Source: Saprospiraceae bacterium (GTDB lineage: Bacteria; Bacteroidota; Bacteroidia; Chitinophagales; Saprospiraceae). Taken from it: a stretch of 38,782 bases of DNA. Within the stretch, counting starts at the first letter, position 1; every line of letters starts with the position of its first letter. Below the pieces are notes generated by a model. It was not told where the DNA came from. It saw only the letters and a program-made list of their open reading frames with translations, and searched no databases. Of the stretch, positions 8,582 to 17,240 are shown in pieces. The position numbers were made by a program, and so were the translations under genes. The stretch covers positions 1 to 38,782 of the forward strand of contig JABFRV010000181.1 in assembly GCA_013140975.1 (NCBI GenBank), read 5' to 3'.

Positions 8582-9904
8582 ATGCAGGTAGCCGCATTTT
8601 GGTTCAGAAGAGATTTGAGATTAAATGACAATGCAGGTTTATACCATGCTCTTAAATCAGCATATCCGGTTCTTTGTTTTTTTATTTTTGACAAAATAAT
8701 ATTAGATAAACTATCCAACAAAAGTGACTCCCGCGTTAATTTCATATTCGATCAGATTAATCTATTACAAAAAGAATTACAAGCCTTAGGATCAAGCCTT
8801 ATTGTAGGATATGGAGACCCGCATGATATCTGGAAAGATTGGTTAAATAAATATTCTATCCGTGAGATTTATTATAATAGAGATTATGAATCTTATGCGT
8901 TACAAAGAGATCTATTCATTAACAACCTGGCGAGGTCAAAAAATATTCAACTATACAGCTTTAAAGATCACGTCTTATTTGAAAAGAATGAATTATGCAA
9001 ATCTGACAATTCGGTCTATAAAGTTTTTACTCCATTTAAAAATAGTTGCATCAAGAAACTAACCGAAGGCAATACCTCCATTCAGGAATCCTCCTTTTTA
9101 AAACCTTTTCCAAATGAAAAGTATTATTCAAATTTTGCCAAAATAAATAAAGTCATTCCCTTAACTTTAGAGAGTATAGGATTCCTAAAAAGCAATCAGT
9201 ACATTCCTTCAACAGAAGTGAGTAAATCGATAATAAAAAATTATCACAACACACGAGATTATCCCTATTTAAATGGAACATCAAAATTAGGGATTCACTT
9301 TCGTTTTGGAACAATTAGTATTCGTGAAAAAGCCAGAAATGCATTTGGGTTAAATACTGTTTATGTCAATGAATTACTTTGGCGGGATTTTTATTCAATT
9401 ATTCTGCAGGCATTTCCTTATGTTGAAAAGAACGCTTTCAAGCCCAATTATGATTACATAGAATGGATTAATGATGAAACGCAATTTGCAGCGTGGTGCA
9501 ATGGGGCTACCGGATTTCCAATTGTAGATGCCGGCATGCGCGAATTGAACTCAACAGGATATATGCATAACCGTGTAAGGATGATTGTTGCCAGTTTTTT
9601 GGTTAAAAATCTATTGATTGACTGGAGATGGGGAGAAGCTTACTTCGCTGAAAAATTACTCGATTTCGACTTGGCAAGCAATAATGGGGGCTGGCAATGG
9701 GCTTCTGGTTCAGGAACAGACGCAGCTCCATATTTTCGTATATTTAACCCGCAATCGCAACAGGAAAAATTTGATCCGGAATTTAAATATATTAAGAAAT
9801 GGGTTCCAGAATATGGAACAGATCAATATCCCAAGCCGATTATTGATTATAAATCAACACGAGAAAGATGCCTGAAAGCATATTCGAAAGCATTACAAAG
9901 GTAA
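8582..9904 (+). CDS. phrB: Deoxyribodipyrimidine photolyase (cryptochrome/photolyase family)
   Basis: This 440-residue protein is a light-driven DNA repair flavoenzyme that splits UV-induced pyrimidine dimers. The N-terminal alpha/beta antenna domain starts with FWFRRDLRLNDN (residues 6-17). The helical FAD-binding domain shows the pattern LGIHFRFGTIS (about 235-245), ELLWRDFY (about 263-270), and the strongly conserved NNGGWQWASGSGTDAAPYF (about 365-385), which lines the flavin and substrate pocket. Length fits class I photolyases. A cryptochrome-like or (6-4)-specific role cannot be fully excluded, but overall pattern favours CPD repair. The ATG at 8582 is placed right before the conserved N-terminal strand. 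It is divergent from the TPR lipoprotein gene. Confidence 0.93.
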   Translation: MQVAAFWFRRDLRLNDNAGLYHALKSAYPVLCFFIFDKIILDKLSNKSDSRVNFIFDQINLLQKELQALGSSLIVGYGDPHDIWKDWLNKYSIREIYYNRDYESYALQRDLFINNLARSKNIQLYSFKDHVLFEKNELCKSDNSVYKVFTPFKNSCIKKLTEGNTSIQESSFLKPFPNEKYYSNFAKINKVIPLTLESIGFLKSNQYIPSTEVSKSIIKNYHNTRDYPYLNGTSKLGIHFRFGTISIREKARNAFGLNTVYVNELLWRDFYSIILQAFPYVEKNAFKPNYDYIEWINDETQFAAWCNGATGFPIVDAGMRELNSTGYMHNRVRMIVASFLVKNLLIDWRWGEAYFAEKLLDFDLASNNGGWQWASGSGTDAAPYFRIFNPQSQQEKFDPEFKYIKKWVPEYGTDQYPKPIIDYKSTRERCLKAYSKALQR

Positions 9905-9947
9905 AATTATAATCATTTATTTTCTTTAACCTAATATTTGAAATTGA

Positions 9948-10448
9948 ATGTTGAAAAATGAATACAATATTTTGAAAATATTCTACGCAATATTTATACT
10001 CATTATTATTTCTTGCGGAGACAAGAATCAAATCTCGAATATTCCCTCATTGATATTTGTCGGTATTAGCAGAGACTCAATGATTCAAGGCGATTTAAAT
10101 CAAGATTCTGTAATCGTTAAATTCTCCTTTGAAGATGGAGATGGAGACCTTGGCTGGGGCTCTACAAGTAGCGAAAAAGATATTTTTGTCGTTGATAAAA
10201 GAACAGGACTATTATTGGATCAATTTAAAATTCCAGATATTCCTGATTCTAATGGCGAACCCATATCAGGATCTATGGAAATACGCATATATACAACATG
10301 TTGCATATTTCCAAATAATATACCTCCTTGCACTGCTCCTATTCAGTATCCAAGAAATGAAATACAATTTGAAATTTATGCAAAGGACAGATCTGGCAAT
10401 GAAAGCAATCGTATAATAACAAATAAGATTCTTCTTATTTGCAATTAG
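9948..10448 (+). CDS. Small putative lipoprotein, unknown function
   Basis: This 166-residue protein has a basic N-terminus, a hydrophobic stretch (about residues 11-22) and the lipobox IISC with Cys23, so it is a probable outer-membrane or periplasmic lipoprotein. The mature part contains an acidic segment (EDGDGDLGWG, about residues 63-72) and a later region with CC and PPC that could form disulfides, ending in a beta-rich pattern (EIQFEIYAKDRSGNES) typical of a small beta-sandwich. I recognise no family with a known function. It lies 43 bp after the photolyase gene and converges on the gene at 10486 with 37 bp between stops. Confidence 0.65.
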   Translation: MLKNEYNILKIFYAIFILIIISCGDKNQISNIPSLIFVGISRDSMIQGDLNQDSVIVKFSFEDGDGDLGWGSTSSEKDIFVVDKRTGLLLDQFKIPDIPDSNGEPISGSMEIRIYTTCCIFPNNIPPCTAPIQYPRNEIQFEIYAKDRSGNESNRIITNKILLICN

Positions 10449-10485
10449 AATCCAGAAATAAATAATAAATTTAAAATCTATAACA

Positions 10486-10998
10486 TTATTGCAATACCAA
10501 TTTCACTTCTTGCTTTATTGCTTCCAATGCTTTTTGAACATATTTTTCTGAATGCTGAGTAACTTCGTTTACGTCATTCAAACTCGTTTGATTATTTTCA
10601 TATTTTTCTGCTATTGTATGAAGTGAATGCATTACTTCATCTTTTGCAAGATTTACAATATTCCACAATTGATCGCTTACGTAAACTTGCTGAACAAGAT
10701 TATGTTCATATTCTTGTTGCACACCTAGCATTAATGTATTCATCCATTGTGATGGATTCATATCCCCTTTTGGAAGACGCAACATAAGATTTGATAATTT
10801 AATTCTTTCAAGAAATAAAGCCAGCCGCTCATAAGCCTGTAATTTCAAAGGTAGCGTCTGCTCATTATTCTTTTGAAATTGAGCTGAATTCAAACGAAAT
10901 CTTTCATGTGTGAAATACTGCTTTAATAAATAATAAACAGTAGCAAACACAACTACTGCCGGTCCCAATATCTTTAACAGCTCTAAAATAAAATCCAT
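10486..10998 (-). CDS. Membrane-anchored conserved protein of unknown function
   Basis: This 170-residue protein has one N-terminal hydrophobic helix (about residues 4-24) followed by a soluble, mainly alpha-helical domain rich in Gln and Leu. It looks like a conserved Bacteroidota family (possibly the DUF7935 type) known from genome surveys only. The segment PSQWMNTLMLGVQQEYEHN (about 82-100) is probably the most conserved part. Orientation of the helix suggests a cytoplasmic or periplasmic domain tethered to the inner membrane. It diverges from the IscA-type gene across a compact 89-bp region with a promoter on each strand. Confidence 0.65.
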   Translation of the reverse strand: MDFILELLKILGPAVVVFATVYYLLKQYFTHERFRLNSAQFQKNNEQTLPLKLQAYERLALFLERIKLSNLMLRLPKGDMNPSQWMNTLMLGVQQEYEHNLVQQVYVSDQLWNIVNLAKDEVMHSLHTIAEKYENNQTSLNDVNEVTQHSEKYVQKALEAIKQEVKLVLQ

Positions 10999-11015
10999 AA
11001 GTATAGAATAAATCG

Positions 11016-11049
11016 CAAAGGTAAATTAAGCATTGAGCCAATAGAACAA
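11016..11049 (-). promoter_or_regulatory. Bacteroidota-type promoter for the gene at 10486-10998
   Basis: The minus strand carries a perfect -7 element TACCTTTG at 11016-11023, 17 bp before the ATG at 10998. Possible -33 TTG elements lie 23 bp (11047-11049) or 15 bp (11039-11041) upstream; the former is within the accepted spacing. Confidence 0.5.
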
Positions 11050-11064
11050 AAAACGCTAATTTTG
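11033..11064 (+). promoter_or_regulatory. Bacteroidota-type promoter for the IscA-type gene; decides its start codon
   Basis: TTG (11033-11035), a 21-bp spacer and TAATTTTG (11057-11064) match the phylum consensus. Transcription would begin around 11069-11071. A GTG at 11064 lies inside the -7 element and so cannot be the start; the ATG at 11088 fits. Confidence 0.6.
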
Positions 11065-11087
11065 TGTTTTGTACAGAAATTAGCTAC

Positions 11088-11432
11088 ATGGAAACTTTAA
11101 CATCAATTCCTATAAACATAACAGAATCAGCACTTTATCAATTAAGAAGGATTCAGCAGGAACAAGAAATACCTTCAGATCATGGTTTACGAGTTGGTAT
11201 TAAAGGGGGCGGCTGCTCTGGATTCAGCTATGTATTGGGGTTTGACACTCAGAAGGACAATGATCAGGTTTATGAATTAGGTGGCTTAAAAATACTAATG
11301 GAAAAGGCTCATTCCCTGTATCTGGCAGGTATGGAAATCGAATGGATTGAAGGATTGAACAACAGAGGCTTTTCTTTCATAAATCCTAATGCCAAATCCA
11401 CTTGTGGTTGCGGAAGTTCCTTCTCCGCTTAA
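11088..11432 (+). CDS. HesB/IscA-family iron-sulfur carrier protein
   Basis: This 114-residue protein is an A-type carrier that delivers or holds Fe-S clusters during assembly. The three invariant cysteines are present: Cys43 in GGGCSGFSY, and Cys106 and Cys108 in the C-terminal STCGCGSSF. Length matches the family. The GTG at 11064, which would add eight residues, is rejected because it overlaps the promoter -7 element. The gene overlaps nothing and is followed after 11 bp by a DoxX gene, so the two probably form an operon. Whether it is the IscA, ErpA or SufA equivalent cannot be decided; no isc or suf genes are near. Confidence 0.9.
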   Translation: METLTSIPINITESALYQLRRIQQEQEIPSDHGLRVGIKGGGCSGFSYVLGFDTQKDNDQVYELGGLKILMEKAHSLYLAGMEIEWIEGLNNRGFSFINPNAKSTCGCGSSFSA

Positions 11433-11443
11433 GAAATTAATTC

Positions 11444-11869
11444 ATGAAAGATATAATCGATCTAATAGCACGAATGTGCTTATCTGGTATTTTCTTATTT
11501 GAAGCTTTTACTTCCATCAAATTCATGGGAAGAACAAAAGAAACGATGCAACAATATGGATTTACCTGGAATCAGGATTTATTGCTTTATAGTACAATTT
11601 TTGCCTTGACTGTAGGTGGAATTTTTCTGCTTATTGGATATCGAACAACATTTGCAGTATTTTTATTGCTCATTTATTGGGTTCCGGTTACTTTTACAGT
11701 TTACTCTTTTTGGAACGATCCCTCTAATGTGCGCAATATTCACTCTATTATATTTATGAAAAATATTGCAATTATTGGTGGATTATTACTTGTATGGATT
11801 CATGACCCCGGAAAATACAGTATTAAGAGATTGGTCGGAATGACAAAACTACCGAAAGAAAAATGGTGA
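11444..11869 (+). CDS. DoxX family membrane protein
   Basis: This 141-residue protein has four hydrophobic segments (about residues 8-22, 45-64, 67-88, 104-120), the DoxX four-helix arrangement. The N-terminal ARMCLSGIFLFEAFTSIKF and the central TVGGIFLLIGYRTTFA fit the family, whose members are linked to quinone or sulfur metabolism but mostly lack a proven reaction. It is located in the inner membrane. It follows the IscA-type gene by 11 bp. The last 15 or so residues are basic and probably cytoplasmic. Confidence 0.8.
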   Translation: MKDIIDLIARMCLSGIFLFEAFTSIKFMGRTKETMQQYGFTWNQDLLLYSTIFALTVGGIFLLIGYRTTFAVFLLLIYWVPVTFTVYSFWNDPSNVRNIHSIIFMKNIAIIGGLLLVWIHDPGKYSIKRLVGMTKLPKEKW

Positions 11870-11909
11870 TTTCTTTACACCAATATTAAAAATATAATCC
11901 TTCACAATA

Positions 11910-13499
11910 GTGAAAATAATCAGATCCATATTTGTTTTTTTCGAAATCATATTTGGGTTTCACTTCGGCTTCTCACAATTTAATTATAGATTCCAAATAG
12001 ACACCGTAAGAATTCATGAATTGATGAAAATGCATTCGTTTGCTTATGGACGATTGGGAGACACACTCTATGTCTTTGGCGGGAGAAAGGATGGCGTTCA
12101 CAATAAGTCAGGAGGATTTGAATTAAATGGATCAAACAGAGATTTGATCATTTATGATCTAAAAAACAATGTTGCACAGAATTTTTCATTAGCGACACTT
12201 GACACTGCATTAATTGATGCCTTAAGCTCAAGCAATACTTGTTATACACAGAAAGGAGATCATTTGGTTATCATCGGTGGATATTCTGAAAATAGCTATA
12301 ATAAATTTATAACACATCCTGACCTGTCAATCATTAACCTCGTTAAATTAAGATCTTTTATTTCAACTAACAACCAACAAGAGCTAAGTGAATCGATTCA
12401 TCACATTAAAAATGACACCTTTGCAATCGCAGGGGGTCAACTAAAATATATTGATGAACATTTCTATTTGGTAGGTGGCCATAAATTTAATGGCATTTAT
12501 AATGCTCAAACAACTGCATTTCAACAGACCTACACAGAAAGAGTATTGGTATTTGATATACTAAATTTACAATCCTCCCCTGCGATAAAATTTATTACTC
12601 AGATACGAGATGAATTGAATTTTCGAAGAAGAGATTTAAATGTCAGCCCATTTGTCACTTCAAAAAACAAAACTGAATTAATGACGTTCAGTGGCGTTTT
12701 TCTAGTCAATATCAGCTCACCTTTTTTAAACATCGCTTCCATACAAGAAAATGGTTTTACAGATATCAGCAACTTCAATCAACTTCTTGCAAATTATCAT
12801 TGTGCAAAAATGGGATTCTATTCCCGAAAGAATGATGTAATGCATGAAGTGTTTTTTGGAGGAATGGCCATTAACTACTACCATAAAAATCAACTGATTA
12901 ATGACCCTTTAGTTCCTTTCGTTAAAACAATATCTTGTGTTGAAAGAAATGCAAATGGAGAATATTCTGAAATCAGATTACCCGATGAGATGCCGGGTTT
13001 TCTGGGTACAAATTCCGAATTTATTCTTCTTCAAAACACTCCATTGTTCTCTGAAGATATTATTGATTTTGATTTATTAAAAAAAGATACTGTTGATCTA
13101 GGATATATTCTTGGGGGAATTTACAACTATTCCACTCGACTAAATCCCTGGCAAGATAGCATGGTACAACTCACCCAAAGCAATCCTTATTTACTAAAGA
13201 TCAAACTACTACCTTCCGCAATTAATCAAACTGTAACTCCAACGAAAAATAAAATAAATTATTCAATTCGATATAATTCAATTGCTTCCAATAATGAAAT
13301 TCAGCTGGATATATCACCTAAACCAAATTCAATCGCATGTTGGATAGTAAATCAAGAAGGAAAAATTGTTCAACAACTGAATACTCTTAAAAATAGTCCT
13401 ATATCTATAAACACATCTCAATACATTTCGGGCTCTTACCGATGCGTTTTCTTATTAGATCGTAATTTTCAGAAAAGTTTTCATTTCCTGGTTCCATAA
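11910..13499 (+). CDS. Secreted kelch-like beta-propeller protein, probable T9SS cargo
   Basis: This 529-residue protein starts at a GTG. There is no suitable nearby ATG, and the GTG start gives a proper signal peptide (basic start, hydrophobic residues about 5-20, cleavage after FGFSQ). Kelch-like blades are visible as GDTLYVFGGRKDG, HLVIIGGYSEN and FYLVGGHKFNG in the first 200 residues; later blades are degenerate (VFFGGMAINYY, LGYILGGIYNYS). The last 75 or so residues (IQLDISPKPNSIACWIVNQE onward, ending SFHFLVP) resemble a worn T9SS type A sorting domain. It is likely a surface or secreted binding protein; ligand unknown. Its stop is 6 bp from the converging DUF2490 gene. Confidence 0.7.
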   Translation: MKIIRSIFVFFEIIFGFHFGFSQFNYRFQIDTVRIHELMKMHSFAYGRLGDTLYVFGGRKDGVHNKSGGFELNGSNRDLIIYDLKNNVAQNFSLATLDTALIDALSSSNTCYTQKGDHLVIIGGYSENSYNKFITHPDLSIINLVKLRSFISTNNQQELSESIHHIKNDTFAIAGGQLKYIDEHFYLVGGHKFNGIYNAQTTAFQQTYTERVLVFDILNLQSSPAIKFITQIRDELNFRRRDLNVSPFVTSKNKTELMTFSGVFLVNISSPFLNIASIQENGFTDISNFNQLLANYHCAKMGFYSRKNDVMHEVFFGGMAINYYHKNQLINDPLVPFVKTISCVERNANGEYSEIRLPDEMPGFLGTNSEFILLQNTPLFSEDIIDFDLLKKDTVDLGYILGGIYNYSTRLNPWQDSMVQLTQSNPYLLKIKLLPSAINQTVTPTKNKINYSIRYNSIASNNEIQLDISPKPNSIACWIVNQEGKIVQQLNTLKNSPISINTSQYISGSYRCVFLLDRNFQKSFHFLVP

Positions 13500-13505
13500 G
13501 ATTCT

Positions 13506-14273
13506 TTACGACTTTCCGATATTTAAAGTTGTACCTATACTTAGACCTCTATTGTATTGGAATACATTTCTTTGATTCACTTCCCTTCCCAACTGTAGAA
13601 TCTGAATTAAATACCCAACTTCTACTCGGAATTTAGAATTCAATCTATACCCTAAACATAATAAGCTTCGATTCTGATCAAAGACATTCTCATTTACATT
13701 CTTTCCAAAGCCAATAAGTATTTCATTCTGAGCTCCCAAATAGATGTCTTTCAAAATGGATCTTTCCTGAGAAAGAAAATAGTTTACCCTCAATAAATAA
13801 CGCATGCGATTAACAAAGAAATAATCATCCTCATTAACAGAAGCCGTATCAAGATACCTTCCTACCCACCGTTGTTCTAGCATTAAACGATGAGAAACTT
13901 GAAATGACTTCATGTTATCTGTTAAAACAAAAGCTTGTGCCAACCTATGCTCAGTAAAATCTCTTCCCAACGAATTTATTGAGTAGTCCCCATAAGGATA
14001 TGTTTCAGCCCAGGCATATAAAAGCCTAAAGGAAAGTTTGGTATTGATGTTGTAATGGGAACCCAATCTCAACAAGCTTTGTTGCCAACTATTTATTCCA
14101 TCCGCTCTACGCCATTGATATTCAGTATTTATAACCCAATTAGCATGAATCTTATAATTAACATTCAATGCTTTCCAAAAAATATTGTTTTCATCGGTAA
14201 TTCTTGTATTCTGTGAGACTAAACTGATAGCATCAAAAACAAAAATCATCGAAAGTAAAATAAACTTTTTCAT
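13506..14273 (-). CDS. DUF2490 outer-membrane beta-barrel-like protein
   Basis: This 255-residue protein has a signal peptide (about residues 1-20, ending LVSQ) and then alternating amphipathic beta strands with many aromatic residues, as expected for a small outer-membrane barrel. The patterns FWKALNVNYKIHANW near the N-terminus and FTEHRLAQAF plus HRLMLEQRWVGRY in the middle fit DUF2490, a family widespread in Bacteroidota with unknown function. The C-terminal strand ends GLSIGTTLNIGKS. No partner genes are adjacent. The upstream 246 bp before the lipoprotein gene hold no clear promoter by my reading. Confidence 0.75.
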   Translation of the reverse strand: MKKFILLSMIFVFDAISLVSQNTRITDENNIFWKALNVNYKIHANWVINTEYQWRRADGINSWQQSLLRLGSHYNINTKLSFRLLYAWAETYPYGDYSINSLGRDFTEHRLAQAFVLTDNMKSFQVSHRLMLEQRWVGRYLDTASVNEDDYFFVNRMRYLLRVNYFLSQERSILKDIYLGAQNEILIGFGKNVNENVFDQNRSLLCLGYRLNSKFRVEVGYLIQILQLGREVNQRNVFQYNRGLSIGTTLNIGKS

Positions 14274-14519
14274 TGATTACAAAACATTTAAAACAAATAG
14301 ATCTACTTTATGGTTTACTAAAATTTTAATATCCAAATAACTACTTAATACAAAATTTAAATGAGTAAAGAATTCATTTAACATTAAAAAATAAGAAATT
14401 AGGATGAGATTTTTTGCGCCAATACACTTATTGTAATTCACTGCTAGAAAAAAACATAACCTATTTAAGAGTTATGCACAATTTATAACTACTTGCATCA
14501 GGACAACCCCAACAAAACT

Positions 14520-14921
14520 TTACTTCCTCTTATAAGTAGACTTCCCCAATCCTCCAAATACATCAAAGACTATTTCATCACATTCGTTTTTTGTCATATC
14601 CAAGCTTTCGGAAATAAACAAGGTTCCATCTGCTGAGCTTGCCTTCAATTTCAGAACACTATCAATTACAGTAAAAGATGTTTTATCTAAAATCACACCA
14701 TTTATCTCTCCGGATATCAAGAAGTCCTTAGGATTTGATTCTACTTTTCCGTCAGAATAAAAGGTCGCAGAACCGGATTCCGAAAACCCAAATGCAGAAT
14801 TCTTAATACTCCAAGTTCCAATAACATTTTCCTTAAGTATAGGAGGAACACAATCGTCATCATTCTTGCATCTCGTAACCAGCAATAAGCATAATACTAA
14901 AACCAATGTGTAAATTTTCAT
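14520..14921 (-). CDS. Small lipocalin-like lipoprotein
   Basis: This 133-residue protein has a lipoprotein-like N-terminus: hydrophobic residues 5-15 and Cys18 followed by KNDDD, acidic residues common in Bacteroidota surface lipoproteins. The lipobox reads VTRC, with an Arg at the -1 position where a small residue is normal, so processing may be poor or atypical. The mature part has IGTWSIKNSAFGF, then SGSATFYSDGKV, the opening pattern of lipocalin-like domains of Bacteroidota lipoproteins. No substrate can be proposed. It is the only gene between DUF2490 and typA and is flanked by noncoding gaps on both sides, so it is probably transcribed alone. Confidence 0.6.
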   Translation of the reverse strand: MKIYTLVLVLCLLLVTRCKNDDDCVPPILKENVIGTWSIKNSAFGFSESGSATFYSDGKVESNPKDFLISGEINGVILDKTSFTVIDSVLKLKASSADGTLFISESLDMTKNECDEIVFDVFGGLGKSTYKRK

Positions 14922-15249
14922 ATGTTTTTGTTTGCTGTAAAATTATAAAATACTTGAATAATGTAGACAAGTTTTATTAAGAATGATAATCATGGATAGT
15001 ACAAATCAAGCAGACTATCACCGGAATTGATTATGTCCTCATTTATCAATTCAACTTAATGTCTTTAAACTGCTTTTTGCAAAAAATGCAATGCGATATT
15101 CCTATAAGGTTAAAAACGAAATATTATGTAAGTAATATAGAAAAAATATTTCTGCTTTTCTGTAAAGACATTATTACAATAGCGTCATCATGTAATGAAT
15201 ATTACATTACTTAAACTCAGTAAAATCAGGATAACCGGACTTATTCTTG
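14922..15249. other. Intergenic region upstream of the small lipoprotein and downstream of typA
   Basis: About 328 bp without a credible gene. Two short symmetric elements are visible: a 12-bp palindrome TTTTTGCAAAAA at 15074-15085 and an inverted repeat TGTAAT-4-ATTACA at 15191-15206, 44 bp downstream of the typA stop and so a weak candidate for ending its transcript. No T tract follows it on the minus strand. I see no convincing promoter for the lipoprotein gene. Confidence 0.4.
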
Positions 15250-17064
15250 CTACTCAGCCATTTCAAACTGCTTCGCAGCTTTCTTACGTTCGTTTTCGTC
15301 AAGAATCATTTTTCTTAATCGAATACTCTTCGGTGTAAGTTCTACATATTCATCCTCCTGAATATATTCAAGTGCTTCCTCTAATGAGAAATTCCTTTTT
15401 GGAGTTATATGAGTAGTACCATCGGAACCTGAAGCGCGCATATTCGTTAGCTTTTTACCCGTAATAACATTCACGACTAAATCTCCTGGTCTTATATGTT
15501 CGCCGATAATTTGTCCAATATAAATATTATCACCCGGATCAATAAAGAAGTTACCTCTTTCCTGCAAATTTCCTATTGAATATGCAGTAGAAGAACCTAA
15601 TTCTTTAGAAACTAAAACTCCCATTACGCGAGAAGGAATATTTCCTTTCCAAGGTTCAAAACTTGAAAATCTATGAGCAATAATTGCTTCACCAGCTGAT
15701 GCTGTAAGCAACATATTTCTTAATCCAATTAGTCCGCGGGAAGGAATATCAAATTCAATATGAATCAAATCTCCTTTCTGATGCATAACCTTCATCTCCC
15801 CTTTACGCTGACTCACGAGCTCTATGATTTTTCCAGAAAACTGATCCGGAACATCAATCGTTAAAACTTCTATAGGCTCGCATTTAACTCCATCAATTTC
15901 TTTTACAATTACACGTGGTTGTCCAACCTGCAATTCATATCCTTCTCTTCTCATTGTTTCAAGAAGTATTGATAAGTGAAGAATACCTCTACCATACACT
16001 AATATGGAGTCCGGTGAATCCGTATCTTCCATTTTCATTGCAAGGTTCTTTTCCAATTCTTTTTCTAATCTCTCTCTGAGATGTCGCGATGTTACAAACT
16101 TGCCTTCTTTCCCAAAAAATGGAGAGTTGTTGATCGTAAACAACATGCACATAGTAGGCTCATCGATTCTAATCGGTGGAAGCCCTTCCGGAGACTCAAA
16201 ATCACAGATCGTATCACCGATTTCAAAATTTTCAATCCCAAAAACAGCACAGATATCACCTGATTTAACTTCTTCTACTTTCGTTTTCCCAAGTCCTTCA
16301 AATGTAAATAATTCTTTTACGCGTGATTTATGAATACTTCCATCACGCTTAATCAATGAAACGGGAGTATTGATTCTAATATTTCCACGATTAATTCTTC
16401 CGACTGCAATACGACCAATAAAATTAGAATAATCCAAAGATGAGATCATCAATTGCAAGTTACCTTCAATAATTTTAGGAGCAGGTATATGTTGAATGAT
16501 CATATCCAACAAATACGTTACATCTTCTGTTGGTTTCTTATAATCTGGACCCATCCAACCTTGTTTGGAAGATCCGTACACAGTTGGAAAATCCAATTGA
16601 TCATCAGTCGCTTCAAGGTTAAAAAACAATTCAAAAACATGATCATGAACTTCTTCGGGTCTGCAATTGGGTTTGTCAACTTTATTAACAACTACAATCG
16701 CTTTTTTACCCATTGCCAATGCCTTTTGTGTTACAAATCTTGTTTGCGGCATGGGCCCTTCAAAAGCATCAACCAATAATATTACACCATCGGCCATGTT
16801 CAATACTCGTTCTACTTCTCCACCAAAATCGGAGTGACCAGGTGTGTCTATTATGTTAATCTTAACATCTTTATATCTAACTGAAACATTCTTAGCGAGG
16901 ATCGTAATTCCCCTTTCACGCTCCAACTCATTGTTGTCAAGAATAAGATCACCAGTCTCCTGGTTATCTCTAAATAATTTAGACTGATGTAAGATCTTGT
17001 CAACAAGTGTTGTCTTACCATGGTCAACGTGGGCAATAATAGCGATGTTACGAATTTCCAACAT
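15250..17064 (-). CDS. typA: Translational GTPase TypA/BipA
   Basis: This 604-residue protein is the ribosome-associated GTPase TypA/BipA, involved in ribosome assembly and stress or cold adaptation. GTP-binding motifs are intact: G1 AHVDHGKT (residues 11-18), G3 DTPGH (73-77), G4 NKVD (127-130). The domain II and EF-G-like C-terminal regions follow, including the conserved RGLIGLRN and the basic [15 protein letters not shown] segment characteristic of BipA. Length is standard. The start is firm because [14 protein letters not shown] is the conserved N-terminus. It is followed by a 328-bp gap and preceded by 176 bp, so it appears monocistronic. Confidence 0.97.
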   Translation of the reverse strand: MLEIRNIAIIAHVDHGKTTLVDKILHQSKLFRDNQETGDLILDNNELERERGITILAKNVSVRYKDVKINIIDTPGHSDFGGEVERVLNMADGVILLVDAFEGPMPQTRFVTQKALAMGKKAIVVVNKVDKPNCRPEEVHDHVFELFFNLEATDDQLDFPTVYGSSKQGWMGPDYKKPTEDVTYLLDMIIQHIPAPKIIEGNLQLMISSLDYSNFIGRIAVGRINRGNIRINTPVSLIKRDGSIHKSRVKELFTFEGLGKTKVEEVKSGDICAVFGIENFEIGDTICDFESPEGLPPIRIDEPTMCMLFTINNSPFFGKEGKFVTSRHLRERLEKELEKNLAMKMEDTDSPDSILVYGRGILHLSILLETMRREGYELQVGQPRVIVKEIDGVKCEPIEVLTIDVPDQFSGKIIELVSQRKGEMKVMHQKGDLIHIEFDIPSRGLIGLRNMLLTASAGEAIIAHRFSSFEPWKGNIPSRVMGVLVSKELGSSTAYSIGNLQERGNFFIDPGDNIYIGQIIGEHIRPGDLVVNVITGKKLTNMRASGSDGTTHITPKRNFSLEEALEYIQEDEYVELTPKSIRLRKMILDENERKKAAKQFEMAE

Positions 17065-17240
17065 TCCGCAAAATTAACATAGAATAATACGAAATTAGTG
17101 AATTAAGAGCCTAATAACATTATGTTTACAAGACCTAGCAAGCCGATTGAATTTATATTTTCTTAAAATATACTCTAAGGGCTAATTAAAATACAAAAAA
17201 TAGTTAGAAGAACTAAGGGAGTAAATTATTTAATTGTGCA

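Noticed and set aside
17069-17076. TAATTTTG on the minus strand as the typA promoter
   Set aside because: It ends only 4 bp before the firm typA ATG and has no TTG at the right distance; it would require a leaderless mRNA, so I left it out.
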